Source of the DNA: Acetobacteraceae bacterium ESL0709
Lineage (GTDB): Bacteria > Pseudomonadota > Alphaproteobacteria > Acetobacterales > Acetobacteraceae
Assembly (NCBI GenBank): GCA_029433415.1
Contig: JAQTIA010000003.1
Span: forward strand, 434,001 to 498,000
Direction of reading: 5' to 3'
Length of the DNA: 64,000 nucleotides
The notes beneath the pieces were generated by a model that did not search any database, had not been told where the DNA came from, and saw only the letters and a program-made list of their open reading frames with translations. Below are positions 29,416 through 38,651 of this stretch, piece after piece; within the stretch, counting starts at the first letter, position 1, and each line of letters begins with the position of its first letter. A program made the position numbers and the translations under genes.

Positions 29416-31011
29416 ATGGATAATTTTGATGCTGATGTCGTCATTGTCGGCTCCGGCTTCTTGGGGACATTTGTAGCGCTTGAGCTCCTCAATGCCGGAA
29501 AAAGCGTCATCATCCTGGAGGCTGGCCCCGAACTCGCCGACTGGAAGGTAACTGAAAATTATCGTTCCAGCCCCCGAAAGGGAAATTTTAATGATCCTTT
29601 TGGCGAGGTTCCCTGGGCACCAAACTCCCAGACAAAAGGATATTTTACCTCTGATTCTGGCGATGTAAGCAACCTTCCCGGGGGTACATTGCGCATTGCA
29701 GGGGGAACATCTCGCCACTGGACGGGATCAACATGGCGCCTTCTGCCAGAAGACATGAAGCTAAAGACATTGTACGGCGTAGGACGAGACTGGCCTGTTA
29801 CCTACAATGAGCTTGAACCTTTTGTTACAGAGGCAGAATATTATATCGGCGTTAATGGCGTTGACTCAGATGACCAATCTGGAGGGCCATATTCTCATTA
29901 TCCCCCTCGTTCCAAACCTTTCCCGCTTCCTCCTGAAGCCAAAAGCTATATGACGCAGTACATCCAGATGCAACTGGCTGAAGTCGGAATGAAAGTTGTT
30001 CACGCTCCCTGCACAAGAATTTCGCAACCTTATAAAGGCAGGCCGGGCTGTATCGGCAATAATATGTGTCAGCCACACTGTCCGATCGGGGCACGCTATT
30101 CCGGTATTATGTCACTGAAAGACGCCACAGACAAAGGTGCACGGCTGATTACCCATGCCGTTGTTGACAGAATAATCAAAGGTGAGGGAAACCGGATCAA
30201 GGCCTTGTCCTACCAGACTCCCGAAGGAGAACGTAAAACAGTAACGGCGAAAAAATTCGTCATTGCCGGACACGGTTATGAAACACCGAAATTGTTACTC
30301 CTTAATGATATCGCCAATAGCTCTTCCATGGTCGGCCGTAACCTGATGTGCCATCCAGGGCTGAATTTCAGTTTTCTCGCTGAATTGGAACTCTGGCAGG
30401 GACGGGGACCTTTTATTAGTGGCGCCATTCTGGACCGCCGTAACCTGCCCGACCGGGACAAGCTCGCTTCTCTCCATTACGATATCCTGAATATAAACTG
30501 GACGACAGAGATAACCGCAGAGCTATTGAAACGCAAAAAATGGCTGGGTACATCCCTGGATGAGAAAATCCGTCGTGATCTGTCACAATATATCTTCATC
30601 CAGAGTATGGCGGAAGATCTTCCTGAACCCGGCAACAATGTAACCATTAACAGAAACTGGAAGGACTCCCTTGGACTTCCCGGACTTCACATTCATTACC
30701 GCCTGAATGATTACACACGGGCCCTGAAACTTCGTATCGAAAATGATTACGCCAATATGCTGCGGGCCATACGGGGGGACCGTCTCAGCCCTCCTCAAAA
30801 CTGGAACGCTGAAGACCATATAATGGGAACTGTCATTATGGGTGATAATCCAGCTGACTCTGTCGTGGACAGAAACCTGCGCACCCACGATCACGAAAAT
30901 CTCTTTCTCGTAACAACAGGCGTATTTCCTTCTTCATCCTCTGTAAACCCGACACTCACCGCTATGGCACTCGCCATAAGGGCTGGCCGCCTGATTGCCG
31001 GGGAGGTCTGA
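29416..31011 (+). CDS. FAD-dependent membrane dehydrogenase, large subunit (GMC oxidoreductase)
   Basis: This is the catalytic subunit (531 residues). It has the N-terminal FAD-binding G-S-G-F-L-G-T-F motif followed by an acidic residue at the end of strand 2 (I-L-E-A-G), R-I-A-G-G-T-S-R-H-W near residue 93, and a Cys-rich segment C-I-G-N-N-M-C-Q-P-H-C-P-I-G-A at about residues 210-224 that resembles the 3Fe-4S site of FAD-glucose and fructose dehydrogenases. The C-terminal S-S-S-V-N-P-T-L-T-A-M-A-L-A is the GMC end, with the catalytic His/Asn region before it. Substrate (sorbitol, gluconate or 2-ketogluconate) cannot be decided from sequence. Confidence 0.85.
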   Translation: MDNFDADVVIVGSGFLGTFVALELLNAGKSVIILEAGPELADWKVTENYRSSPRKGNFNDPFGEVPWAPNSQTKGYFTSDSGDVSNLPGGTLRIAGGTSRHWTGSTWRLLPEDMKLKTLYGVGRDWPVTYNELEPFVTEAEYYIGVNGVDSDDQSGGPYSHYPPRSKPFPLPPEAKSYMTQYIQMQLAEVGMKVVHAPCTRISQPYKGRPGCIGNNMCQPHCPIGARYSGIMSLKDATDKGARLITHAVVDRIIKGEGNRIKALSYQTPEGERKTVTAKKFVIAGHGYETPKLLLLNDIANSSSMVGRNLMCHPGLNFSFLAELELWQGRGPFISGAILDRRNLPDRDKLASLHYDILNINWTTEITAELLKRKKWLGTSLDEKIRRDLSQYIFIQSMAEDLPEPGNNVTINRNWKDSLGLPGLHIHYRLNDYTRALKLRIENDYANMLRAIRGDRLSPPQNWNAEDHIMGTVIMGDNPADSVVDRNLRTHDHENLFLVTTGVFPSSSSVNPTLTAMALAIRAGRLIAGEV

Positions 31012-31012
31012 C

Positions 31013-32398
31013 ATGCGCCTGCTTCTCGCGGCCACGGTGGCAAGCACTTTTACAGCAATAATCACCATCCTATACCCTGCCCATGCTAGTGAAGCCGATG
31101 CAAGTCTCGTCAAATATGGTGAGTATCTTGCTATTGCCGCCGACTGTAGTGGATGTCATAATTCTGCAACCAAGGGCCTTATGGCGGGAGGGCTTGCCCT
31201 GCATAGCCCTATGGGTGACATATTCGCTCCCAATATCACACCTGATAAAAAGACAGGAATTGGTTCCTGGAGTGAGAAGCAATTTGCTGATGCCTTACGC
31301 CGTGGAATCTCCCCAACGAGGGGATCACTTTATCCGGCCATGCCCTATACAGCCTATAATGGGTTGATTGATAAAGATATTCATGCCCTTTACTCCTATT
31401 TTATGCTCGGCGTACCTGCCATCGAAAATGCGTCCAAAGAAACACATTTGCCATTCCCTTTTTTCAGGATAGCCCTGCCTGTCTGGAACTATTTCTATAA
31501 CCGGCCTTACAAGATCAAGGTCAGAAAAAGCTTTCCCCAGCTCGAACGAGGGCGCTATCTTGTCGATCATCTGGCTCATTGTTCAACATGTCATACGCCA
31601 CGCAACTTCATGTTGGCAGAAAGACAGGATGCCTATCTGGGAGGGGGGAAAGTCTGGCCCTGGACAGCTCCGAATATCACACCTTCAGAGCAGGGAATTG
31701 GCGAATGGACAACCAAGGATATAAGACTTTTTCTAACAGAAGGACATAATCAATATGCTGTTGCCGGTGGTGACATGGGACTGACTGTACAACAAAGTCT
31801 CTCTCATCTCACGGATGATGATATCTATTCCATAGCCCTTTACTTGAAATCTATTCCGGCTTACACAAATTCTCCCGATCTGGATAAAGATCCTCCTAAG
31901 AAGGCCTCCCTGTCACAACCGGTTACTGAACTCCAGTTCAACACCGAACAACAGCTCGATGACCAGTCTCTTGATGGCAGCCGTCTCTACCAAGCCGCCT
32001 GTTCCTCCTGCCATGGTGTTTATGGAGAAGGCTCCCAGGATGGCGAACATCCTTCTCTATGGACAAATGACACTATCAGGATGAAACAGCCCGATAACCT
32101 GATCAATATTATTTCTTACGGTGTGCATTACCGTGGTCTTGATCAGGAACATGCCATGCCTGGTTTTGTCGCCAAACTTAATTCTGCACAAATTGCCAGT
32201 CTGACAAATTATGTTCGGAACGAATTTTCTGGCCAGTCATCTCAGGTCACAGCAGAATATGTTAAAAAATTATCACTTTATGAAAATAACGATTATTTCA
32301 TCATTAAATATGTAAAAATAATCATTATTCTCGCAATAATGTGTCTAGCGTCTCTCATAACATCAGTCCTATTCTGGATAAGAAGAAAAGGAGGATAA
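31013..32398 (+). CDS. FAD-dependent membrane dehydrogenase, triheme cytochrome c subunit
   Basis: This 461-residue subunit carries electrons from the FAD subunit to ubiquinone. It has a cleavable signal peptide ending near A-H-A, three heme c motifs (C-S-G-C-H, C-S-T-C-H, C-S-S-C-H) in three cytochrome c domains, and a C-terminal membrane helix (about residues 430-452) followed by basic R-R-K. The ATG at 31013 begins one base after the large-subunit stop and directly encodes the signal peptide; GGGAGG lies just upstream. Confidence 0.88.
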   Translation: MRLLLAATVASTFTAIITILYPAHASEADASLVKYGEYLAIAADCSGCHNSATKGLMAGGLALHSPMGDIFAPNITPDKKTGIGSWSEKQFADALRRGISPTRGSLYPAMPYTAYNGLIDKDIHALYSYFMLGVPAIENASKETHLPFPFFRIALPVWNYFYNRPYKIKVRKSFPQLERGRYLVDHLAHCSTCHTPRNFMLAERQDAYLGGGKVWPWTAPNITPSEQGIGEWTTKDIRLFLTEGHNQYAVAGGDMGLTVQQSLSHLTDDDIYSIALYLKSIPAYTNSPDLDKDPPKKASLSQPVTELQFNTEQQLDDQSLDGSRLYQAACSSCHGVYGEGSQDGEHPSLWTNDTIRMKQPDNLINIISYGVHYRGLDQEHAMPGFVAKLNSAQIASLTNYVRNEFSGQSSQVTAEYVKKLSLYENNDYFIIKYVKIIIILAIMCLASLITSVLFWIRRKGG

Positions 32399-32402
32399 TG
32401 AC

Positions 32403-32909
32403 ATGAAAAAAACTGCTTTTGCGTTGCTTCTTTCAGCCGCTTCTTTCGGATCAGCCTATGCTGCATCAGGCGTCGTCAATGTCCCGACCATCAGCTCCAC
32501 TGTCGCCACAAAACTGGTGGCTGAAGCTGTTCAGGTCTGTGCGGCCAAAGGTTTCCCTGTCTCGTCATCCGTTGTAAATGCCGCAGGTCAGCGTATCGCT
32601 TTCCTGCGTGGAGATGGCGCTCCCATGGACACCGACCCGGTATCGTTCCGCAAGGCCTATACGGTTTTCTCCTGGGGAACAGCAAATCATAAGACAACGA
32701 CCAGCCAACTACAGGATGCCAAAATTACAGGTCCTGCCGATGGTTCCATTACAACAATTGCCAAAATGCTGGCTCTTCCCGGCGGCGTTCTGCTCCAGGA
32801 TTCTAACGGTGTATCCATCGGGGGAATCGGTGTCTCCGGCGTCCCTGATGGCCATATAGACGAAGCCTGTGCACAAGCTGCGATCGCAAAATATAAAGAT
32901 CAACTTTAA
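32403..32909 (+). CDS. Periplasmic heme-binding protein, HbpS/GlcG family
   Basis: The 168-residue product has a signal peptide (M-K-K-T-A-F-A-L-L-L-S-A-A ending A-Y-A-A) and a GlcG/HbpS fold: A-K-G-F-P-V-S-S-S-V-V-N-A-A-G, a F-x-R-K-A-Y-T segment and P-G-G-V-x-L-x-D-x-x-G-V-S-I-G-G-I-G-V-S-G. Family members bind heme or small molecules; the role here is unknown. The gene starts 4 bases after the cytochrome subunit and is followed by a terminator, so it is the last gene of the dehydrogenase operon and may help heme handling or electron transfer. Confidence 0.75.
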   Translation: MKKTAFALLLSAASFGSAYAASGVVNVPTISSTVATKLVAEAVQVCAAKGFPVSSSVVNAAGQRIAFLRGDGAPMDTDPVSFRKAYTVFSWGTANHKTTTSQLQDAKITGPADGSITTIAKMLALPGGVLLQDSNGVSIGGIGVSGVPDGHIDEACAQAAIAKYKDQL

Positions 32910-32976
32910 TAAGGTCCGAGGGTTCCTTCCCACGCCACGTTAGTATCCTGCTCAAACGAGCTGAAAGTGTCTGCCT

Positions 32977-33007
32977 AGCCCGCCTTCCTCCAGGAGGCGG
33001 GCTGTTT
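32977..33007 (+). terminator. Terminator of the FAD dehydrogenase operon
   Basis: A 9-bp perfect GC-rich stem AGCCCGCCT / AGGCGGGCT (32977-32985 and 32995-33003), extendable inside by CCT/AGG, is followed by GTTTACTT. It lies about 70 bases after the heme-binding protein stop. Confidence 0.75.
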
Positions 33008-33126
33008 ACTTGGAGGCAGGTTTTGCCAAAACGCCCTTTATTTTCTCTTTAATAAAAGAATTGAACTCTCTGCCAATTTGTCCGACTATGCGCGCCACCG
33101 GATCATGCTGATGGAGCCATATTGTC

Positions 33127-36009
33127 GTGAGCAGCGAATTGTCTCATTTTTTCGAAACACTGACCGCATCCGGCTACCAGGGTGATTATAGTGCGGATTA
33201 TCCCGAACGCCTGATAGCTGCAACGGACAATTCCATCTATCAGCTCCAGCCCCAGGCTATTCTCTATCCCAGGACAGGCGAGGATCTCGCTCTTGCTGTC
33301 AGGATCGCCGCACGTTACCAGTTACCATTAACGCCGAGAGGAGGGGGTACCGGAACAAACGCCCAGTCCCTCACGGCCGGTATCGTCGTGGATGTTTCAC
33401 GCTACCTTGACAAAATTATCTCATTTAATGCCGAACATGAAACCGTAACGGTCCAGCCTGGGGTCATCCTTTCACGCCTGAATGCTTTTCTGAAACCCCA
33501 TGGCTATTTCTTCCCGCCAACCGTTTCGACTGCGAACAGGGCGACAATTGGCGGTATGATCGCGACAGACGCATCAGGAAAGGGTTCTCGCCACTATGGC
33601 AAGACCTCTGACTATCTCGAATCCATGAACATTATCCTCTCTGACGGCGAGGTTTTTGACGCTAAAATTTTCAGCAAAGCGGAAACAGAACAACTTCTGA
33701 AAGAAAAAAGCAGGGCAGGGAAATGCTGCCAGGAAATAATCCGCGTCATCAGAGACAATGAATCTGAAATTGAATCTGTCTTTCCCAAAATGAACCGAGG
33801 ACTGACCGGCTATAACCTGCAACGCGTTCTCCTGCCTGACGGCTCCTTTAACCCTATGCGGCTCCTCGCCGGTTCAGAAGGGACATTGGCCTTCACTCAG
33901 GAAGTCACTTTGAAAGTCAAGGAACTTCCACGTTTTAAACGCCTGGTCGTCATACGGTACAGCACGTTTGAAACAGCTCTCGCCCATATTGAGACCTTGC
34001 TCCAGGCAGACCCTCTCGCCATAGAAATCCTGGACGACCGTGTGCTGGATACTGCACGCGATGATATCTCATGGCAGAGCATCGAACCTGTTCTGGGAGG
34101 ACCGTCCCCGTGTCCGGTCAATGGACTGAACTTCGTCGAGTTCGTCGGTGATGATCTTGCAGCTTTACAGGCCGGTATGGCGCAAATCAAAACACTCTGC
34201 GAGGGACAAAAAGATATTATTGATTTCAGGCTTGTCGATGATGAAGCCCTTATTGAAAAACTCTGGTCCCTGAGAGCTTCTGCCGTTGGCCTTTTGGGCC
34301 GCCCTATAGGAGACAGACAGGCAATTCCCTTTATCGAAGATACTGCCGTACCTCCACAGGCCCTTCCTGCTTATGTGAAAGAATTTCGTGCTACTCTGGA
34401 TCAGTATCATCTGAGTTACGGCATGTTTGGCCACGCAGATGTAGGTTGTCTGCATGTCAGACCCTTCATGAACATGCTTTCAGCACAAGAGCGTGCTTTG
34501 ATCCGGCCCATGTCAGAGAAACTGGTTGCACTGACAAAAAAATATGGTGGCGTATTATGGGGAGAGCATGGAAGAGGGGTCAGGGGTGAATTCCTGCCTG
34601 TCTTCTTCGGTGAAAAATTATTTCCTGAACTATGCCGTATCAAGGCAGCCTTTGATCCCAATGATCTGTTTAACAGGGGAAAGCTCGTTCCACTGAACGA
34701 ACATAAAGTCATCAAAATTGACGAAATGCCATTGCGTGGAACTTTTGATGAACAAATCAAACCTTCATGGAAGCAAATTTTTGCCAAGGCCATTAACTGT
34801 AATGGCAATGGAGCCTGTTTCAATCAGGAACCATCCTCGGTCATGTGCCCTTCCTACAAGGCAACAAAAAACCGTCTTTACTCTCCAAAAGGTCGGACCG
34901 CACTTCTGAAAGAATGGCTGCGCCTTAATTCACTGCCGCAAAAATCTCCCGACAGAAAGCAGATCAGGCCTCTTGAAAAGACTCTGAAACGCTCTCTCTC
35001 TACCTGCCTTGCCTGTAAGGCCTGTTCCTCGCAATGCCCACTAAAAATTGACATTCCGCAACTGCGTTCCCTTTTCCTGCAACAGTTTTACCGTTTTCGT
35101 CTGCGTCCAATCAAGGATTATGCTATCGCTTTTCTGGAAACTTTCCTGAAAATAGGACGCGTTTATCCTGCTTTAAGCAATAAAATTCTTGGCAATAAAA
35201 CCAGTAAAATGTTGCTCAGCCTTATAGGACTGGTCGATATTCCACGCTTCACTCCTGTCAGACTGCCTGAATCTGCTTTTCTGACAACTGCATGGCTATC
35301 CGAAGAAAACTCGCGAAAACTGCTTATCCTGCAAGACAGCTATACGAGCAGTTTTGAAGGGCAGTTAGTAGAAGACAGCTATTTTGTCTTCCGAGCATTG
35401 GGCTATGACGTCAAAGTCTCACCAGTTTGGGACAATGGCAAAGCATGTCATGTCCTAGGGTTCAGATCACTTTTCGCGCATGCTGCACGGGACATGATCG
35501 CAAATCTCCGTCCTGTCAGCGAGAACGGTATTCCCATTGTCTCTCTGGATGCCGCTACAGGGCTTATGTTCCAGAAAGAATATAGGGAAATTGGAAAAAA
35601 TGATCAGATTTGTGTCCAGAGCCTGGAAGCCTTCCTGCTGAAAGAGCTGAAAGACCACCCACCCGTGTCCCTGAAAACAGTCTCGGCCATCAAGGAAAAA
35701 ACGCTTATCCCTCATTGCACAGCTCAGGCCCTGACACCCGAGACAGGGACACAGTGGTGTGAGGTTTTTGCTCTCTTCGGGCTAAAAATGAGCATCAAGC
35801 AGACAGGATGCTGCGGAATGGCCGGACTGTTCGGTCATGAACGAGACAATGCTGCTCTTTCCAAAAAGCTTTTCTCCCTGAACTGGAATGATCTCGTCAC
35901 GCCAGACACTCTGGCAACCGGATTTTCCTGCCGTTGCCAGACAAAAAGGATGAAAGGGGCCAAATTGCAACACCCCATCGAAGTTCTGCGCAGCTGTCTG
36001 GAAAAATGA
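33127..36009 (+). CDS. YdiJ-type FAD- and Fe-S-containing 2-hydroxyacid dehydrogenase
   Basis: The 960-residue protein fuses a vanillyl-alcohol-oxidase-type FAD domain with iron-sulfur and GlpC-like domains. The FAD domain (about 40-520) has P-R-G-G-G-T-G-T-N and G-G-M-I-A-T-D-A-S-G-K-G, and W-G-E-H-G-R-G-V-R-G near its end. Fe-S ligands follow in C-N-G-N-G-A-C and C-L-A-C-K-A-C-S-S-Q-C-P (about 555 and 626). The C-terminus has T-G-C-C-G-M-A-G-L-F-G. Such proteins oxidise D-2-hydroxyglutarate or D-lactate. The GTG start has GGAG 10 bases upstream. It is a separate unit, after a terminator. Confidence 0.85.
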   Translation: MSSELSHFFETLTASGYQGDYSADYPERLIAATDNSIYQLQPQAILYPRTGEDLALAVRIAARYQLPLTPRGGGTGTNAQSLTAGIVVDVSRYLDKIISFNAEHETVTVQPGVILSRLNAFLKPHGYFFPPTVSTANRATIGGMIATDASGKGSRHYGKTSDYLESMNIILSDGEVFDAKIFSKAETEQLLKEKSRAGKCCQEIIRVIRDNESEIESVFPKMNRGLTGYNLQRVLLPDGSFNPMRLLAGSEGTLAFTQEVTLKVKELPRFKRLVVIRYSTFETALAHIETLLQADPLAIEILDDRVLDTARDDISWQSIEPVLGGPSPCPVNGLNFVEFVGDDLAALQAGMAQIKTLCEGQKDIIDFRLVDDEALIEKLWSLRASAVGLLGRPIGDRQAIPFIEDTAVPPQALPAYVKEFRATLDQYHLSYGMFGHADVGCLHVRPFMNMLSAQERALIRPMSEKLVALTKKYGGVLWGEHGRGVRGEFLPVFFGEKLFPELCRIKAAFDPNDLFNRGKLVPLNEHKVIKIDEMPLRGTFDEQIKPSWKQIFAKAINCNGNGACFNQEPSSVMCPSYKATKNRLYSPKGRTALLKEWLRLNSLPQKSPDRKQIRPLEKTLKRSLSTCLACKACSSQCPLKIDIPQLRSLFLQQFYRFRLRPIKDYAIAFLETFLKIGRVYPALSNKILGNKTSKMLLSLIGLVDIPRFTPVRLPESAFLTTAWLSEENSRKLLILQDSYTSSFEGQLVEDSYFVFRALGYDVKVSPVWDNGKACHVLGFRSLFAHAARDMIANLRPVSENGIPIVSLDAATGLMFQKEYREIGKNDQICVQSLEAFLLKELKDHPPVSLKTVSAIKEKTLIPHCTAQALTPETGTQWCEVFALFGLKMSIKQTGCCGMAGLFGHERDNAALSKKLFSLNWNDLVTPDTLATGFSCRCQTKRMKGAKLQHPIEVLRSCLEK

Positions 36010-36105
36010 CGCAAAGATAATCTTTTCTAACCCATTTTAAACAGAAGATTATGATATAAAATTCCGACTTCGCATCGTTAACCACTTGTATAAAGAGAAC
36101 TCACA

Positions 36106-38643
36106 ATGGAAACAGGACTAGCGGCTATCATCTTAACGCTTGCTTTCCTGCTTTTCCTTGTCAGTCTTGTTCAGCCTGTTTCCAAGAAAATTCATATGCC
36201 CGATACGGTGTTGATCGCCATTATCGGTATCGTTCTTGGGACAGTCTCGTCAATTATCGTCAATTCCATGGGGCTCGACCTCTTTGAGGGTGCCGCAGAA
36301 ACGCTCATTTCCTTCCCGATCAACAGTGAAGGATTCCTGCTGATTTTCCTACCCCTGCTGGTATTTCAGGGAGCCATGAACATAGATGTGCGCAGTCTGG
36401 CGCATGAAACAGCTACTGTGCTGTTGCTGGCCGTCGTCGCCGTAGTGGTTTCAACAGCCACAATCGGCTTTGCGCTTTATCCATTTGCGCAGCAATCACT
36501 GACAGTCTGCCTCCTTCTTGGAGCTATCGTCGCGACGACCGATCCTTCTGCCGTGGCTGGGATATTTCGTGAAATAGGGGCTGCCGCCCGACTGAACCGT
36601 CTGGTGGAAGGGGAAGCCCTCCTCAATGACGCTGCCGCCATCGCTATATTCTCTATCCTGGTAACGGCTCTGACGGCGCACCACCAGATTCATTTTGAAG
36701 AAGCGATTATTGATTTCTTCAGCGAATTTGCTGGTGCCATAATTGTCGGCATTGCCATGGCACGACTGACTTTGCTGGTGATCTCGGCCATTAGCGGCTT
36801 TTCTGCCGCCGAAGCCACATTGACCGTCGTCCTGCCTTACGCTGTTTATATTTTATGCGAAAATATGTTCGGCTTTTCGGGCGTCGTAGCCACGGCCTCC
36901 GCCGGACTGACAATTTCGGCCTATGGCCCTTCGACATTCAGGCCACAAATCTGGAGTTTTATCAAGGGACTATGGGAGCAGCTCGTCTTCTGGGCCAGCT
37001 CTCTCGTCTTTATCCTCTCCACAATGCTTGTGCCGAAATTGATGTTTGGCCTGACCAAATGGGATTTCGTTCTCATCCTGATCGTGACCATTGCCGCTTT
37101 GGTCGCACGTGCTGCCGTAATCTTTGGTCTCCTCCCGCTTCTCAGCCTCACGCGTCTTTCTCCCCCCGTCCCAACACGTTTCAAAACAACAATGGTATGG
37201 GGAGGGTTAAGGGGGGCCATTACTCTGGCGCTGGCGCTGGCAGTCACAGAAAACCCCAATATAAGCGCACCGATTACACATTTTATCGGGATTGTCTCAA
37301 CAGGTTTCGTCCTGTTTACCTTGCTGGTCAATGGTATGACACTGAGATGGCTTGTCCTGTCCCTAAAACTGGATCAGCTCTCTCCGGTCGATGAAGCCAT
37401 GCGTCATCAGATTATCGGTATCGGACTAGGGCATGTCGCTAAAAAGGTTGGAGAAATCTCCACAGAGCTGGGTTTTCCCAAACGTACGACCAATGGCGTC
37501 ATAGGCCAGCTCGAACGTCGTGCTGAAAAGGAAAAAGCCGCTAATGACTTCGAAACAGCGTTAAGCGACCGTAACCGCGTGACGGTCGCCCTGATTACGA
37601 TTGCGAACCAGGAACGCTCCATCCTGCTTGATTTTTTCCGCATGCAAGGACTTTCCAGCCGCCGTGTTATGGAAACATTGTTACGCACGGCCGAAGCCAT
37701 GATTGATGGAGCCAGACTGGAGGGACGTTATGGCTACGTCCGGGCACGCAGAAAGCGCCTCAGTCCCTCCTTGCGCTTCCAGATCGCCCAGTTCCTGCAT
37801 CATCATTTCCATATTGACCGCCCTCTGATGTATTGCATGATGGAACGTTTTGAAATGCTCATTATCGCCCATCTTGTCTCGACATCGCTCATACGCTTTG
37901 TCCATGAAAGAATGGAACCTATTCTGGGAATGCGTATTACAGAGATCGTGTCTGAAATTCTTGGTCGTCAGGGAAAGCTGATTGATGACGCCCTTGAAGC
38001 GCTGAGATTACATTATTCAGGTTATTCCGAGGCACTGGAAAGCCGTATCCTGCGGCAAGTCGCTCTTCGTTTCGAAGATGATGAATATAATACTCTTGCC
38101 CAGGAAAACCTCATTTCTGATGAGCTATTACGCGAGCTGCATAAATCAATTGAGCGCCACAAGGCACGACTGAACACGCCCTTACGCTTTAATCTGCGCA
38201 GCGGCATTGAGCAAAGATTAAGGGCTTTTCATGCCTTTAACGGAGTGCCCGACATGGCCCTGCACAAACTTGCCGACAAGGTCTCAATGAACTTCCTTTC
38301 GCCAGGAGAAGTTCTTTTGAGAGAGGGGCAGAAAATCAATACTATCTATGCTCAGGTTGCCGGTATGATGGAGTTTCACCTTGATGGGAAAGATCTGAAA
38401 CTGGGGGCGGGTGACCTGATTGGCGCTGCCAGCCTGCTCCATGGAGACCGCATGCCTGCAAGCATTCATTCGTTGCAGTTTTCGCATCTTCTGGCCATTC
38501 CACGTCCGGTTTTTGAACAGCTTATGAAAGATTATCCCATCATCAAACGTCAAATTCTCAAACGGGACTATCTGCGCATGAACGGGAAACTCATCCCAAG
38601 ATCTATCACGACCACCTCCATAGCACAGAGCGAGGCCGCGTAA
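36106..38643 (+). CDS. CPA1-family Na+/H+ antiporter with C-terminal cyclic-nucleotide-binding-like domain
   Basis: The 845-residue protein has about 12 membrane segments (residues 1-420) with the antiporter motifs D-P-S-A-V-A-G and E-G-E-A-L-L-N-D-A-A-A-I, the second containing the ion-binding Asp. A long cytoplasmic helical region (about 430-700) follows, then a cyclic nucleotide-binding-type beta-roll (about 720-820: L-S-P-G-E-V-L-L-R-E-G-Q and D-L-I-G-A-A-S-L-L). It would exchange protons for sodium or potassium, which fits pH control in an acid-producing cell. It stands alone and ends 8 bases before the convergent transporter gene. Confidence 0.88.
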   Translation: METGLAAIILTLAFLLFLVSLVQPVSKKIHMPDTVLIAIIGIVLGTVSSIIVNSMGLDLFEGAAETLISFPINSEGFLLIFLPLLVFQGAMNIDVRSLAHETATVLLLAVVAVVVSTATIGFALYPFAQQSLTVCLLLGAIVATTDPSAVAGIFREIGAAARLNRLVEGEALLNDAAAIAIFSILVTALTAHHQIHFEEAIIDFFSEFAGAIIVGIAMARLTLLVISAISGFSAAEATLTVVLPYAVYILCENMFGFSGVVATASAGLTISAYGPSTFRPQIWSFIKGLWEQLVFWASSLVFILSTMLVPKLMFGLTKWDFVLILIVTIAALVARAAVIFGLLPLLSLTRLSPPVPTRFKTTMVWGGLRGAITLALALAVTENPNISAPITHFIGIVSTGFVLFTLLVNGMTLRWLVLSLKLDQLSPVDEAMRHQIIGIGLGHVAKKVGEISTELGFPKRTTNGVIGQLERRAEKEKAANDFETALSDRNRVTVALITIANQERSILLDFFRMQGLSSRRVMETLLRTAEAMIDGARLEGRYGYVRARRKRLSPSLRFQIAQFLHHHFHIDRPLMYCMMERFEMLIIAHLVSTSLIRFVHERMEPILGMRITEIVSEILGRQGKLIDDALEALRLHYSGYSEALESRILRQVALRFEDDEYNTLAQENLISDELLRELHKSIERHKARLNTPLRFNLRSGIEQRLRAFHAFNGVPDMALHKLADKVSMNFLSPGEVLLREGQKINTIYAQVAGMMEFHLDGKDLKLGAGDLIGAASLLHGDRMPASIHSLQFSHLLAIPRPVFEQLMKDYPIIKRQILKRDYLRMNGKLIPRSITTTSIAQSEAA

Positions 38644-38651
38644 CCCGAATT

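Noticed and set aside
28776-32398. Fructose dehydrogenase as the identity of the FAD dehydrogenase
   Set aside because: The order small-large-cytochrome differs from the small-cytochrome-large order of fructose dehydrogenase operons; sorbitol, gluconate or 2-ketogluconate remain possible.
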